From: Bifidobacterium miconis
Lineage (GTDB): Bacteria > Actinomycetota > Actinomycetes > Actinomycetales > Bifidobacteriaceae
Direction: 5' to 3'
Length of the DNA: 64,000 bases
Assembly (NCBI RefSeq): GCF_019331735.1
Contig: NZ_JAHBBH010000005.1
Coordinates: 62,001-126,000 of the forward strand
This document shows positions 46,973-56,049 of the stretch, one piece after another (the stretch's first letter is position 1; the number at the start of each line of letters is the position of its first letter). A program made the position numbers and the translations under genes. A model generated the notes under the pieces. That model saw only the letters and a program-made list of their open reading frames with translations. It was not told the DNA's origin and did not search any database.

Positions 46973-49900
46973 ATGTATCTCAAGGAACTGACCCTGCGCG
47001 GCTTCAAATCGTTCGCTTCGGCGACCACGCTGCGCTTCGAGCCGGGCATCACCGCCGTGGTGGGACCGAACGGCTCCGGAAAATCGAACATCGTCGACGC
47101 GCTCGCCTGGGTGATGGGCGAGCAGGGCGCGCGCAACCTGCGCGGCACCTCCATGGAGGACGTGATCTTCGCCGGCACGTCGTCGCGCCCCGCGCTCGGC
47201 CGCGCGCAGGTCTCGCTCACCATCGACAACACCGACCACGCGCTCGACATCGACTACACGGAAGTCACGATTTCGCGCACCATCTTCCGCAACGGCGGAT
47301 CCGAATACGCGATCAACGGCAGCCCGTGCCGCCTGCTCGACATTCAGGAACTGCTCAGCGACACCGGTCTCGGCCAGCAGATGCACGTCATCGTCGGCCA
47401 GGGCCGGCTCGACCAGATTCTCAGGGCCGACCCGAGCGGCCACCGCGCGTTCATCGAGGAGGCCGCCGGCATCCTCAAGCACCGCAAGCGCAAGGAGCGC
47501 GCGCTGCGCAAGCTCGCCAACACGGAAACCAACCTGAACCGGCTCGACGACCTGCTGGCGGAAATCCACCGCCAGCTCGGTCCGCTCGGCCGTCAGGCGC
47601 GCATCTCCCGCCGCGCCGACGCCATCCAGATCACCCTGCGCGACGCGCGCTCGCGACTGTACGCGGACGACGCGAAACGCGCGATGGAGCAGCGCGACGC
47701 CGCCCGGACGGAACTCACGGCCGTGCGCGGCGAACTCAACGGCCTGCGCCGCGACCTCGCGCACGCCAAGGTGCGCATCGAACAGGTCGAAACGATGAGC
47801 GCCCAAGCCTCACCGGCCATCGCGCAGGCGAGCAGGCAGTGGCAGGAACTGTCCGAAGTGCGCGAACGGCTGCGTTCGCTCGCCTCGCTTGCCGCCGAAC
47901 GCGAACGTTCGCTGCTGGCACAGGTCACCGACGATGCCGGCGACGATCCCGACTTGCTCGAACACCGCGCGCAGGAGATGGACGACCAGACCGCGCGGCA
48001 GCGCGAGCTTGAGCGCGACGCGCGCGCCGCGCTCGACCAGGCCACGGAACAGCGCGCCGGCGACGAGCGCCGACTCGCCTCGCTGAGGCAGACGATCGGC
48101 GAACTGCGCCGCACCGCGCAGCAACGCGACGCGAACATCGCCCGACTGCGCGAAATGATCGCCCGCGAGGAATCCTCCGTGCAGCTCGCGGACACCCGCG
48201 CCCGCGACTTCGCCGAACAACGGGCCGCTACGGAACGCCAACTGGCCGAGGCGGCGGCGCAGCGCGACGCATTGGAGCGCGCCGCGGACGCCGACGCGGC
48301 CGACGACGGCACCGCCGCGCTCGACGAAGCCCGCCGGCGCCTCGCCGCCGCGCAGGACGCGCTCGACGCGGCGCAGGAACGCCAGCGCGACGTCAACGGT
48401 CGCATCATCTCGCTCAAGGCCAAGGCCGAAGCATTGAGCGACACGCTCGACAACCGCAACGCGTCCGGCGCGCTCGAACGCGACGCCGACGTGGATGCCA
48501 TGGGACGCCTCACCGACTTCATCCGCGTGGCCGACGGTTGGGAGGACGCCGTGGCCCGCGCGCTCGACGTGTTCGCCGGCGCGCTCGTCGTGCCGTCGCG
48601 CGGCAACCTCGCGCATGCGCTCGACCGGGCCCGCGAAGACCGGCTCGGCAAAGCCGTCGTACTCACGCCGCTCGCCGGCGCGCTGGCCGGGGGAGACGGG
48701 CACGGGGCCGGCGACGACGGGCCGTCCGGTGAGCATGACGAACGGGAGCGCATGTGCGCCTCCCACCTGATCGCCGCGAACACGGACGCGCAGGACGCCG
48801 CACAGGCCGCCGGCGTGGCCCGCGCCGTGCGCGTGCTGCTCGCCGACGTGGCCGCCGTCGACACGCTCGATGAAGCCATCGCCGCCGTCACGCTCGACCC
48901 CGACGCCGCCGACGATCCGAACAGCCTGAACGGCCGTGACACGCCCCGCTTCGCGCAGGCCGTCACCAAAGCCGGCGAAATCGTCAACGCGGTCGGCGCG
49001 GTCGGCGGCTCATCCCTGTCGCAAAGCGACCTGTCGCTGGCCGCCCGGCGCGACAAGGCGCTCCAGCAGGTGCGCGAACTGACCGCCCAGGCCGAAACCC
49101 TCGGCGCCGATGTCGAACGCGCCCGCGCCGAACGGGACCGCATGAGAACCGCCGTCGACCAAACGTCGGCGGCATGCACCGAACGTCGCGTCAAAGCGCG
49201 CCAGACCGCCGAATCGTTGCAGGCCTCCGCGAACCGCGCCGCCGGACTCGAACGGCAGCTGCACGATCTGGACGGCCGTCTCGCCGCGGCCAACGACGAC
49301 GGCGAAACGCACCGGCTCAAAGTCGACGATCTGAACCGTGCGCTCGCCGCAGCGCAGTCGTCCGCCGACGGCACCGCCGATGCGGACGAACTCGACGCGC
49401 GCGAGCACGAACTGGAAACCGCGCTCGGCATCACGCGAGATCACGAGGTCGCCGCCACCATCGCATGGACCGAAGCGCAGCGCAAGGCCGAATCATATGC
49501 GCGGCAGGCCGGACTACTGCACGATCAGGCCAAGCAGGCCGCCGAACGACGCGCCCGCATCGCGCAGGCCAACGAGCGCCGCCGCGGTCAGGCCGCGCAC
49601 GCCGGCCGCGTGTCTTCCGACGCGATCGCCGTCGCCGTACTGGCCGGCAAGGCGATCGACGACGCCGCCGCCCGACGCGACGCCCTGCAGGCGGCCGCAT
49701 CCGGCCATGACGAGGAGCTCAGGACGCTGCGCGCGCAGCGGGATGAACTCGAACCGCGGGTCACCGACCTGACCGCGCGCGAGCACGTGCTCGACGTGAA
49801 TCGGGAACGGTACGCCGCCGAATGCGAGCAGATCGAACGGCGCGTGTCCGACGAGCTGGGCCTCGGCATCGACGAGCTGATCAGGGATTACGGGCCGGAC

Positions 49901-50653
49901 GTGCCCGTGCCGGTGATCGATACCGGAGGCAACGTCGGCAAGAACGACGACGAACGCGACGACGACAGCGATGCCGCGGTCAACACCGTCCCGTATGTGC
50001 GCGAGGAACAGGCCAGGCGGCTCGAACAGGCCAAGCGCGACCTCGCCGCCCTCGGCAAGGTCAACCCGCTGGCCACCGAGGAGTACGAGGCGCTGGAGAC
50101 GCGCAACCGCTACCTCAAGGGGCAGCGCGACGACGTGGCCAAGTCGCGCGACGACCTCATGCGGCTCATTACGGACATCGACGGCACGATGGTCGACGTG
50201 TTCCGCAGCGCGTTCGAGGACACCGCCGCCGCGTTCGAGCGGGTGTTCGCCACGCTGTTCCCGGGCGGCACCGGCCATCTGCGCCTCGACAATCCCGCCG
50301 ACATGCTTTCCACGGGCGTGATCGTCGAGGCGAGCCCGGCCGGCAAGCGCGTCAAGCAGCTGAGCCTCCTGTCCGGCGGCGAACGCTCGCTCACCGCGCT
50401 CGCGCTGCTGTTCGCGATCTTCACCGCGCGCCCCAGCCCGTTCTACGTGATGGACGAGGTCGAAGCCGCGCTCGACGACGTGAACCTGACGCGCCTGCTC
50501 AACGCGCTCGACCAGCTGCGCGAGCACGCGCAACTCATCGTCATCACGCATCAGCAGCGCACGATGAGCATCGCCGACGCACTGTACGGCGTGACCATGC
50601 GCGCGGACGGCGTCACGGCGGTCGTCAGCCAGAAGCTCGCCGACCGCGGCTGA
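46973..50653 (+). CDS. smc: Chromosome segregation protein SMC
   Basis: A 1226-residue condensin subunit that compacts and segregates the chromosome with ScpA/ScpB. The N-terminal head has GFKSFASATTL and Walker A VGPNGSGKSNIVDA; long Arg/Glu/Ala-rich coiled coils (about 165-495 and 695-1000) flank a hinge near 500-690. The C-terminal head has the signature LLSGGERSLTALA (about residue 1130) and Walker B FYVMDEVEAALDD. The ribosome site is weak. The gene is monocistronic and followed by a strong terminator. Confidence 0.97.
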   Translation: MYLKELTLRGFKSFASATTLRFEPGITAVVGPNGSGKSNIVDALAWVMGEQGARNLRGTSMEDVIFAGTSSRPALGRAQVSLTIDNTDHALDIDYTEVTISRTIFRNGGSEYAINGSPCRLLDIQELLSDTGLGQQMHVIVGQGRLDQILRADPSGHRAFIEEAAGILKHRKRKERALRKLANTETNLNRLDDLLAEIHRQLGPLGRQARISRRADAIQITLRDARSRLYADDAKRAMEQRDAARTELTAVRGELNGLRRDLAHAKVRIEQVETMSAQASPAIAQASRQWQELSEVRERLRSLASLAAERERSLLAQVTDDAGDDPDLLEHRAQEMDDQTARQRELERDARAALDQATEQRAGDERRLASLRQTIGELRRTAQQRDANIARLREMIAREESSVQLADTRARDFAEQRAATERQLAEAAAQRDALERAADADAADDGTAALDEARRRLAAAQDALDAAQERQRDVNGRIISLKAKAEALSDTLDNRNASGALERDADVDAMGRLTDFIRVADGWEDAVARALDVFAGALVVPSRGNLAHALDRAREDRLGKAVVLTPLAGALAGGDGHGAGDDGPSGEHDERERMCASHLIAANTDAQDAAQAAGVARAVRVLLADVAAVDTLDEAIAAVTLDPDAADDPNSLNGRDTPRFAQAVTKAGEIVNAVGAVGGSSLSQSDLSLAARRDKALQQVRELTAQAETLGADVERARAERDRMRTAVDQTSAACTERRVKARQTAESLQASANRAAGLERQLHDLDGRLAAANDDGETHRLKVDDLNRALAAAQSSADGTADADELDAREHELETALGITRDHEVAATIAWTEAQRKAESYARQAGLLHDQAKQAAERRARIAQANERRRGQAAHAGRVSSDAIAVAVLAGKAIDDAAARRDALQAAASGHDEELRTLRAQRDELEPRVTDLTAREHVLDVNRERYAAECEQIERRVSDELGLGIDELIRDYGPDVPVPVIDTGGNVGKNDDERDDDSDAAVNTVPYVREEQARRLEQAKRDLAALGKVNPLATEEYEALETRNRYLKGQRDDVAKSRDDLMRLITDIDGTMVDVFRSAFEDTAAAFERVFATLFPGGTGHLRLDNPADMLSTGVIVEASPAGKRVKQLSLLSGGERSLTALALLFAIFTARPSPFYVMDEVEAALDDVNLTRLLNALDQLREHAQLIVITHQQRTMSIADALYGVTMRADGVTAVVSQKLADRG

Positions 50654-50663
50654 TCGCCGCCGG

Positions 50664-50716
50664 TATGACGAAGGGCGGACGGATCCGATACCGGGATCCG
50701 TCCGCCCTTCGTCATA
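50664..50716. terminator. Bidirectional terminator between smc and the FemAB-like gene
   Basis: Two 23-base perfectly complementary arms (50664-50686 and 50694-50716), each containing GGATCC next to the loop, separated by 7 bases. It lies between convergent genes. Confidence 0.85.
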
Positions 50717-50760
50717 TGCGCGTACGTCACTCTGCGCACGCGCTGCGTCCGAGCGCAGCG

Positions 50761-51759
50761 CTACTTGCGCAGCGACTTGCGCACCTTCTGCACCGTGCTC
50801 AGCGTCGCGTAGAACGCCTTCTTGATCGGCACGTCACGGCCCGGCGCCACCGGGGTGACCTCCTCGGTGAACTTGGTCTTGAACTCGTTGAGGCCCATGA
50901 GCGACGGCGCGAAATCGGATCCGATGCCCATCAGATCGTACGCGGTGATGCCCTGCGAGCCGAGCAGGCAGCACTCCTGATACAGCAGCTTGTCGGTCAC
51001 ATGCAAACGCATCACCTCGCTGCGCATGCCGGCGTAATAACGCACGGCGCGCGTGCCGTTCACCGTCACGATCGACCACGCCACCACGCGGCCGTCGATG
51101 CGGGCGGCGAACACGCGGCAATGATCCGCGCCCAGCGCGCCGATCATATCCGAATAGTCGCTCATCGGCGCGGGAATGAACCCGTCGCGCTTGCCGGTTT
51201 CGACCATCACGTCGTAGTATTCGCTGAAATCGGCCAGCGCCTGCGCCGTCTCGTCCGCGCACTCGGCCGGGCATTCGCGCAACGCCTTGCGCACGTCGCG
51301 GCGGCCGCGGCGCTTCATGCGCGCGAGCACCGCATCGTCGCCGCCGGTCACGTCGATCACGACGGTCTGATCGTACGGCACGGTCGACAGCACCGGCTTC
51401 GTGTCGCCTTCGTACCACAGGTCGATGCGCAGGAACGCGACCTTGCCGTCCTTCTCGTGCACGGCCTTGGCCAGCGCCTCGACGACTTCGCGCTCCTCGG
51501 CCTCGCTCGGCTTGGCGATCCACGTCGGGCCGTGCAGCGAGCGCAGGTAATGGTAGCCGTGCGTTTCGAAATCGATGAGCGACAGGAACGCGACCGTTGC
51601 GCCGTCCCGCTTGACCAGATACGCGCCCCACGGCGTGCGGCCCGGAATCTCCGACTGGTACGACGCCCAGACGGCGGTCTGCTCGATCGGCAGTTCGACG
51701 CCGCATGCGGCGGCCTCCCGTTCCAGTTCATCGGGGGTGACGGATTCCAACGTGATCAT
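50761..51759 (-). CDS. FemAB-family peptidoglycan bridge aminoacyltransferase
   Basis: A 332-residue FemA/FemB-like ligase with two GNAT-type halves. It resembles enzymes that add amino acids from aminoacyl-tRNA to the peptidoglycan cross-bridge. Markers are QTAVWASYQSEIPGR (about 27-41), LRSLHGPTWI, RRDVRKALRE and the late YDLMGIGSDFAPSLMGLNEFK. It lies 56 bp downstream of a MurE-like ligase in the same direction, supporting a cell-wall role. The amino acid added is unknown. Confidence 0.9.
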   Translation of the reverse strand: MITLESVTPDELEREAAACGVELPIEQTAVWASYQSEIPGRTPWGAYLVKRDGATVAFLSLIDFETHGYHYLRSLHGPTWIAKPSEAEEREVVEALAKAVHEKDGKVAFLRIDLWYEGDTKPVLSTVPYDQTVVIDVTGGDDAVLARMKRRGRRDVRKALRECPAECADETAQALADFSEYYDVMVETGKRDGFIPAPMSDYSDMIGALGADHCRVFAARIDGRVVAWSIVTVNGTRAVRYYAGMRSEVMRLHVTDKLLYQECCLLGSQGITAYDLMGIGSDFAPSLMGLNEFKTKFTEEVTPVAPGRDVPIKKAFYATLSTVQKVRKSLRK

Positions 51760-51815
51760 AAGCTGTGTGTTTCCTTCCTGCTAATTCCTGCGTAATGCAC
51801 GCCTTGCTGTTGCGC

Positions 51816-53438
51816 TCAGTCCCCGTTCAGGCCGAACATGCGGGCCACCACGCGATCGTCGCCCTCGTACGGCACGTGCTTGTTGAGCACCTTGATCCAA
51901 CGTTCCTCGCCCTTGCCGATGACCAGGATCACGTCGAGCCGGCCGTCGTCGCAGCGGGCGTGCGCGCGGGCCTCCTCGACCGTGTCCTCGATGGCCTGCG
52001 TGCGGTCGAGGATGATCGCCGCGTCCAGATGCGGATCGGTCACATGCGAGCGCATGTCGCGGCAGATCGCCTCGACGGATTCAGTGTCGGTGTCCTCGTG
52101 GGTGAGCACGAGACGGTCGATGCGGTGCTGTGCGGCCTCGACGATCTCCCGGCGCCGGTCGTACGCCTTGTTGCCGGCCGAACCGGTGACCAGCGTGATG
52201 CGCGGATTGCGGCTGCCGTACCGTTCGTTCACATAGTCGATCAGTGCGGTGACGGACGCGTAGTTGTGCGCGTAGTCGACGATCGCGACCGTGCCGGAAT
52301 GCGGGTCGACGAAGCGTTCCATGCGTCCGGCGATGCGCACCGGTTCCATCGCGCGCAGCGCGGCCGCGGACGCGTCGTCGGCCGCATCGTGCAGCACGCC
52401 GGCGGCGCGCGCGATCGCCACGGCGGCGGCCGCGTTCAGATAGTTGAAGTCGCCGTCGAGCGCGAGCCGGACCTCGCCCAGATCGACGCCGTCGGACGCG
52501 ATGCGGAACGCGTCGTGCGCGTCGTCGGCCGGCCAGACGACCGTATCCGCGCGATCGGCGGACGGCATGCCGGCGGCCGACGCGTCGGGGGAGAGCGGCG
52601 CCTGATCGGACAGCGCGAACGACGACGCCGGCACGCCATGCCGCGCCGCGTCCTCGAGGATCAGGTCGGCGTGCGCCATGCCCTTGCCGTAGACGAGCGT
52701 CTTCGCGTTCGCGACGATCTGCCGCTTGCAGTACAGGTAGTCCTCGAACGTCGGGTGCTCGATCGGGCTGATGTGGTCGGGGGAGATGTTGAGGAACGCG
52801 GCCACATCGAACGTGAGCCCGTAGACGCGGTCGACCTTGTACGCCTGCGAGGAGACCTCCATGACGAGGTACTGCATGCCGTTGCTCGCGGCCTCGCGCA
52901 TCATGCGGAACGCGTCGAGGCTTTCCGGCGTGGTCAGGTCCGATTCGGCGTATGTGTGCCCGTCGAGGCAGTTGTCGACCGAGGAGAACAGCGCGCAGCG
53001 GCCGCCGGAGAGCGCGTTGAGGATGGCCTGCGTGAAGTACGCGGTGGTGGTCTTGCCCTTGGTGCCGGTGATGCCGATCACCGTCAGCTCGTCCTGCGGG
53101 CGGCCGAAGAATTCGGCGGCCAGCAGGCTCATCGCCTTGCGCGCGTCGGTCACGATCAGGCCCGGGGCTTTGGTGACGGAGGAGAAATCGGCGTCAGCCA
53201 CATACGCGGCCAGTCCGCGTCCGTCGATGCCGTCGAGATATTCGGCCTTGAAGCGGCCCTTGCAGCACAGCAGCGATCCCGCCGCCACGGTGCGCGTGTC
53301 GTACGTGATGCCGGCGAACGGTTCGTCGCACCCGTCGACCCGCGCCGCGTCGAGCGTCCACAGGTCGCCGGCGATGATTTCGCGCAGCAGATGATGTTCG
53401 TCGAGCAGCCGGGCGGCCGATCGCAGCGTCAAAGCCAT
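51816..53438 (-). CDS. murE: MurE-type UDP-MurNAc-tripeptide ligase
   Basis: A 540-residue Mur ligase that adds the third amino acid (lysine, ornithine or diaminopimelate) to the UDP-MurNAc-dipeptide. GITGTKGKTTTAYF (about residues 119-132) is the ATP loop; SSQAYKVDRV, NISPDHI and VDYAHNYASV follow. The specificity loop reads VLTHEDTDTES, where DAP enzymes have DNPR and many lysine enzymes a DNP-type sequence. AAAGGGAGAATC precedes the ATG. The neighbouring FemAB-like gene suggests a joint role in wall-peptide synthesis. Confidence 0.88.
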   Translation of the reverse strand: MALTLRSAARLLDEHHLLREIIAGDLWTLDAARVDGCDEPFAGITYDTRTVAAGSLLCCKGRFKAEYLDGIDGRGLAAYVADADFSSVTKAPGLIVTDARKAMSLLAAEFFGRPQDELTVIGITGTKGKTTTAYFTQAILNALSGGRCALFSSVDNCLDGHTYAESDLTTPESLDAFRMMREAASNGMQYLVMEVSSQAYKVDRVYGLTFDVAAFLNISPDHISPIEHPTFEDYLYCKRQIVANAKTLVYGKGMAHADLILEDAARHGVPASSFALSDQAPLSPDASAAGMPSADRADTVVWPADDAHDAFRIASDGVDLGEVRLALDGDFNYLNAAAAVAIARAAGVLHDAADDASAAALRAMEPVRIAGRMERFVDPHSGTVAIVDYAHNYASVTALIDYVNERYGSRNPRITLVTGSAGNKAYDRRREIVEAAQHRIDRLVLTHEDTDTESVEAICRDMRSHVTDPHLDAAIILDRTQAIEDTVEEARAHARCDDGRLDVILVIGKGEERWIKVLNKHVPYEGDDRVVARMFGLNGD

Positions 53439-53598
53439 GTGATTCTCCCTTTGTCGTTACCGACTAGCCATTCTACCGTCGCACATGTGCATGTTCGGTG
53501 GCGGTCGGCGCGTGGCGGTTGCCGTGTTGCTGCCGGTGCGCGGCGACCGGTGAGCGACGGCCATCGCGTGGCATCGCCGCGGAACGCGGGGCCGCCGC

Positions 53599-53613
53599 TA
53601 CAATGGGAAGGCG
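53599..53613 (+). promoter_or_regulatory. Leaderless promoter candidate of the sigma-factor gene
   Basis: TACAAT (53599-53604) lies only 9 bases before the GTG start, so transcription would begin at or next to the start codon. No -35 box of consensus form is seen; GGAAC at 53581-53585 recalls SigH-type -35 elements, and would allow autoregulation. Confidence 0.4.
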
Positions 53614-54293
53614 TGACAGACGAGCAACACGAGCAGCATGAGACGATGGCGGAACGACGCGCACGATTCGAACGGCTCGCCATGCCCGCGGTCGACGCCC
53701 TCTACCGGCAGGCCATGAAGCTCACCAACAACACCGACGACGCGCAGGACCTCGTGCAGGACACGTTCGAACGCGGCTTCAAGGCATTCGACTCGTTCGA
53801 TCCGAATTCGAATTTCGAAGCGTGGATGACCACCATCGAACGCAACGCCTACTTCAACCAGTACGCGAAGGCCAAGCGCCGTCCGCAGCGGGCCAACGAC
53901 TCCACCGGCGAATACGACGACTGGGACATCTACTCCGCGTCCGAGCATTCGTCCGAAGGGCTCAAATCCGCCGAACAGGAGTACCTCGACACGTTCGCGC
54001 CCGAGGAGATCATGAAGGCGCTCTCGCACCTGTCTCCCGAACGCCGGCAGGTGTTCATCGACACGGCGATCGACGGCAAGACCTACCAGCAGGTCGCCGA
54101 CGAGCAGGGCGTGAAGATCGGCACCGTGATGAGCCGACTCAACCGCGCGCGCACGCAGCTCAAACGCGAACTGGCCGTATACGCGCGCGAACGCGGATAC
54201 GGCGCGGCGGAGGGCGGTTCACTGTCCGCGAATCGCAATAGTGGCGGCGATAATGGAACCGGGAAGAAGACGGAACGGAAGGAGCGGTCATGA
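53613..54293 (+). CDS. sigH: SigH-like ECF sigma factor
   Basis: A 226-residue group-4 sigma factor resembling actinobacterial SigH, which controls oxidative and heat stress. Region 2 spans about residues 20-90 (MPAVDALYRQAMKLTNNTDD, then NFEAWMTTIERNAYFNQY), and region 4 is near 135-190 (LSHLSPERRQVF, VKIGTVMSRLNRARTQLKR). EHSSEGLKSAEQEYLD between them is SigH-like. GTG at 53613 is chosen because it matches a leaderless start; ATG at 53646 is the alternative. Its stop overlaps the start of a small Cys-rich gene. Confidence 0.88.
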   Translation: MTDEQHEQHETMAERRARFERLAMPAVDALYRQAMKLTNNTDDAQDLVQDTFERGFKAFDSFDPNSNFEAWMTTIERNAYFNQYAKAKRRPQRANDSTGEYDDWDIYSASEHSSEGLKSAEQEYLDTFAPEEIMKALSHLSPERRQVFIDTAIDGKTYQQVADEQGVKIGTVMSRLNRARTQLKRELAVYARERGYGAAEGGSLSANRNSGGDNGTGKKTERKERS

Positions 54294-54610
54294 GCGAGCG
54301 TATCGAGCGTCACAGCCACATTGCAGTGACCCGGCAAACCGTCGACGGTACGATCGTGCGCACCGATGTGCACGTCGCCGAAACCGGCATCAGCCCGGAC
54401 GCGCTTGCCGGCGCCGGCGATCCGGGAGAGCCGACCGCATCCCCGGCATCAGGCGACGCATGCTTCGACCCGAACACCTGCTGCGACGAGCGCGAGCGTG
54501 CGATCATCATGTCCCTGCGCGCCTATCTGCGCCCGGACGTCGCGCCCGAATGCCTGATGCGCCGTCTGCGCGAGACCTTGGACCACTGCTGCTGCGATCA
54601 GGACGAATGA
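54290..54610 (+). CDS. Cys-rich small protein, putative anti-sigma factor
   Basis: A 106-residue protein whose start overlaps the sigma stop (ATGA). The N-terminal half is polar and low in complexity. The second half resembles zinc-binding anti-sigma factors: ACFDPNTCCDERERAI, then LRAYLRPDVAPECLMRRL and LDHCCCDQ. The His-Cys-x2-Cys pattern of RshA-type proteins is present as HCCC. Partner binding to the SigH-like factor with redox-controlled release is inferred from position and cysteines. Confidence 0.75.
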   Translation: MSERIERHSHIAVTRQTVDGTIVRTDVHVAETGISPDALAGAGDPGEPTASPASGDACFDPNTCCDERERAIIMSLRAYLRPDVAPECLMRRLRETLDHCCCDQDE

Positions 54611-54640
54611 GCGCCGAAGCCGAACGTGCCCGGACATGCG

Positions 54641-54677
54641 AAAAGCCCCCGCGGGGTTCATTCCCGCGGGGGCTTTT
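54641..54677. terminator. Bidirectional terminator after the anti-sigma gene
   Basis: AAAAGCCCCCGCGGG (54641-54655) pairs perfectly with 54663-54677 around GTTCATT; the stem ends in TTTT on both strands. It separates the sigma pair from the convergent bL37 gene. Confidence 0.88.
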
Positions 54678-54712
54678 CTGGCGTTATTCACGCAGCCTGA
54701 ACCAGACTTGGA

Positions 54713-54787
54713 TCAGGCGTTCGGGCGCTTGCCGTGGTTGGCGGCCTTCTTGCGGCGATCCTTGCGCTTGCGTCCGCGCATACCCAT
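54713..54787 (-). CDS. Ribosomal protein bL37
   Basis: A 24-codon gene encoding a very basic peptide, MGMRGRKRKD at the start and ANHGKRPNA at the end. The length, the RGRK beginning and the ending ANHGKRPN(A/S) match the actinobacterial large-subunit protein bL37 known from mycobacterial ribosomes. AAAGGAG precedes the ATG by 7 bases, and a bidirectional terminator follows. It is easily missed by gene finders because of its size. Confidence 0.9.
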   Translation of the reverse strand: MGMRGRKRKDRRKKAANHGKRPNA

Positions 54788-54896
54788 GATGGACTCCTTT
54801 GCTGACGATTGATTAAGCCTACGGGATTATCGCACACCCGCGCGACGTTCGCAACCCGGACGTTGCCGTCCGGTCGCCTGCAGGCCACTTGGGAGA

Positions 54897-55847
54897 CTAC
54901 TTGAGCGAGGCCTTGATGAACAGCTTGGTCGTGCTCGTCTCGCCCGGCTTGATCACGATCAGCTCGTTGCCGGTGTTGAACGCGTTCGCGTACGCGGTCT
55001 GCGGTTCGACGGCGGTGCCGGCCGGGTGCATGTACGCCGGGAAGCCGGTGCCGGTGCACACCTGGAACGAGGTGATCGTCTCGTCGCCGCCGACCTTGAT
55101 CTCCAGTCCGTCCGGACGGGTGAACGTGGCGGTCACGGTGCCGTCGGCGTCGTGGTGCACGTCGGTCCACGCGTCGTCGAACGGCTGGCCGGTCAGCAGC
55201 GGGTTGTCGCGCAGATCGTACTTGGTGCCGTCCACCGGCTCGGTGCCGGTCGGGATGAGGTTCTCGTCCACGGTCACGTGCGTGTCGGCCGGAACGGTCA
55301 GATGGCACTGCGCGTTGTGGCCGTCGATCTCGTCGCCGTAGCCGTTGAAGCCGTTGTCGAGCCACGGGTGGATCGCGAGGGCCCACGGGGCGTTCGCGTC
55401 GCCGTTGTTGTAGGCGTTCACGGTGATGTGCAGGCCGTCGGCGTCCAGCTCGTGCTTGGCGGTGACGATCAGGTCGAACGGGTAGCCGAGCATGTTCGGC
55501 ACGCGCCACGACTGGGTGACGGAGGATTCGGTGAGCTCCTCGAGCTTCCAGTAGGAGCGGTAGCCGTAGCCGTGGATGGCGGTGTTGCGGTCGTGCTCGT
55601 CGATCGGCAGCGTGTAGGTCTTGCCTTCGAACGTGTATTCGCCGCCCTTGATGCGGTTCGGGAACGGGATGAGCAGCTGGCCGTGGCAGCAGGTGACCGG
55701 ATCGTCCGGGCCGAGCGGCACGATCACGTTCTTGCCTTGGTAGGTGACCTTGCGCATCGTCGCGCCGAGCTCGGTGATCACTGCATCCCAGTCGCCGTAA
55801 TGGATCGAGTACTGCTGGCCGGTGCGCGGCGGGAAGTTCTTCGTCAT
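54897..55847 (-). CDS. Aldose 1-epimerase family protein
   Basis: A 316-residue galactose-mutarotase-fold protein. It has the family pattern LLIPFPNRIKGGEYTFEGKTY (shortened here to its start at about residue 57), NTAIHGYGYRSYWK with the catalytic-type His, and WALAIHPWLDN with the second His near residue 160. The expected role is anomer interconversion of hexoses or related sugars in the cytoplasm. GGAGTG precedes the ATG. It is isolated; the preferred sugar is not evident. Confidence 0.88.
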   Translation of the reverse strand: MTKNFPPRTGQQYSIHYGDWDAVITELGATMRKVTYQGKNVIVPLGPDDPVTCCHGQLLIPFPNRIKGGEYTFEGKTYTLPIDEHDRNTAIHGYGYRSYWKLEELTESSVTQSWRVPNMLGYPFDLIVTAKHELDADGLHITVNAYNNGDANAPWALAIHPWLDNGFNGYGDEIDGHNAQCHLTVPADTHVTVDENLIPTGTEPVDGTKYDLRDNPLLTGQPFDDAWTDVHHDADGTVTATFTRPDGLEIKVGGDETITSFQVCTGTGFPAYMHPAGTAVEPQTAYANAFNTGNELIVIKPGETSTTKLFIKASLK

Positions 55848-56049
55848 ATTGCATCACTCCATAGTGAGAATTGCGTGTTCGGCAACGGATGTTACCGCTA
55901 ACAACACAGTGTACCGCGCCTGTGGCGGCAAGAATCCGTATGTCGTGCGGAATATATGGAGAAAATTGCGGTTCGTCGCCCGGCCGCGAACGTTTTCGAC
56001 GGGGAACGGGTAAGGTATGGACGGAACACGGCTAGGAAAGGCGGACGTG

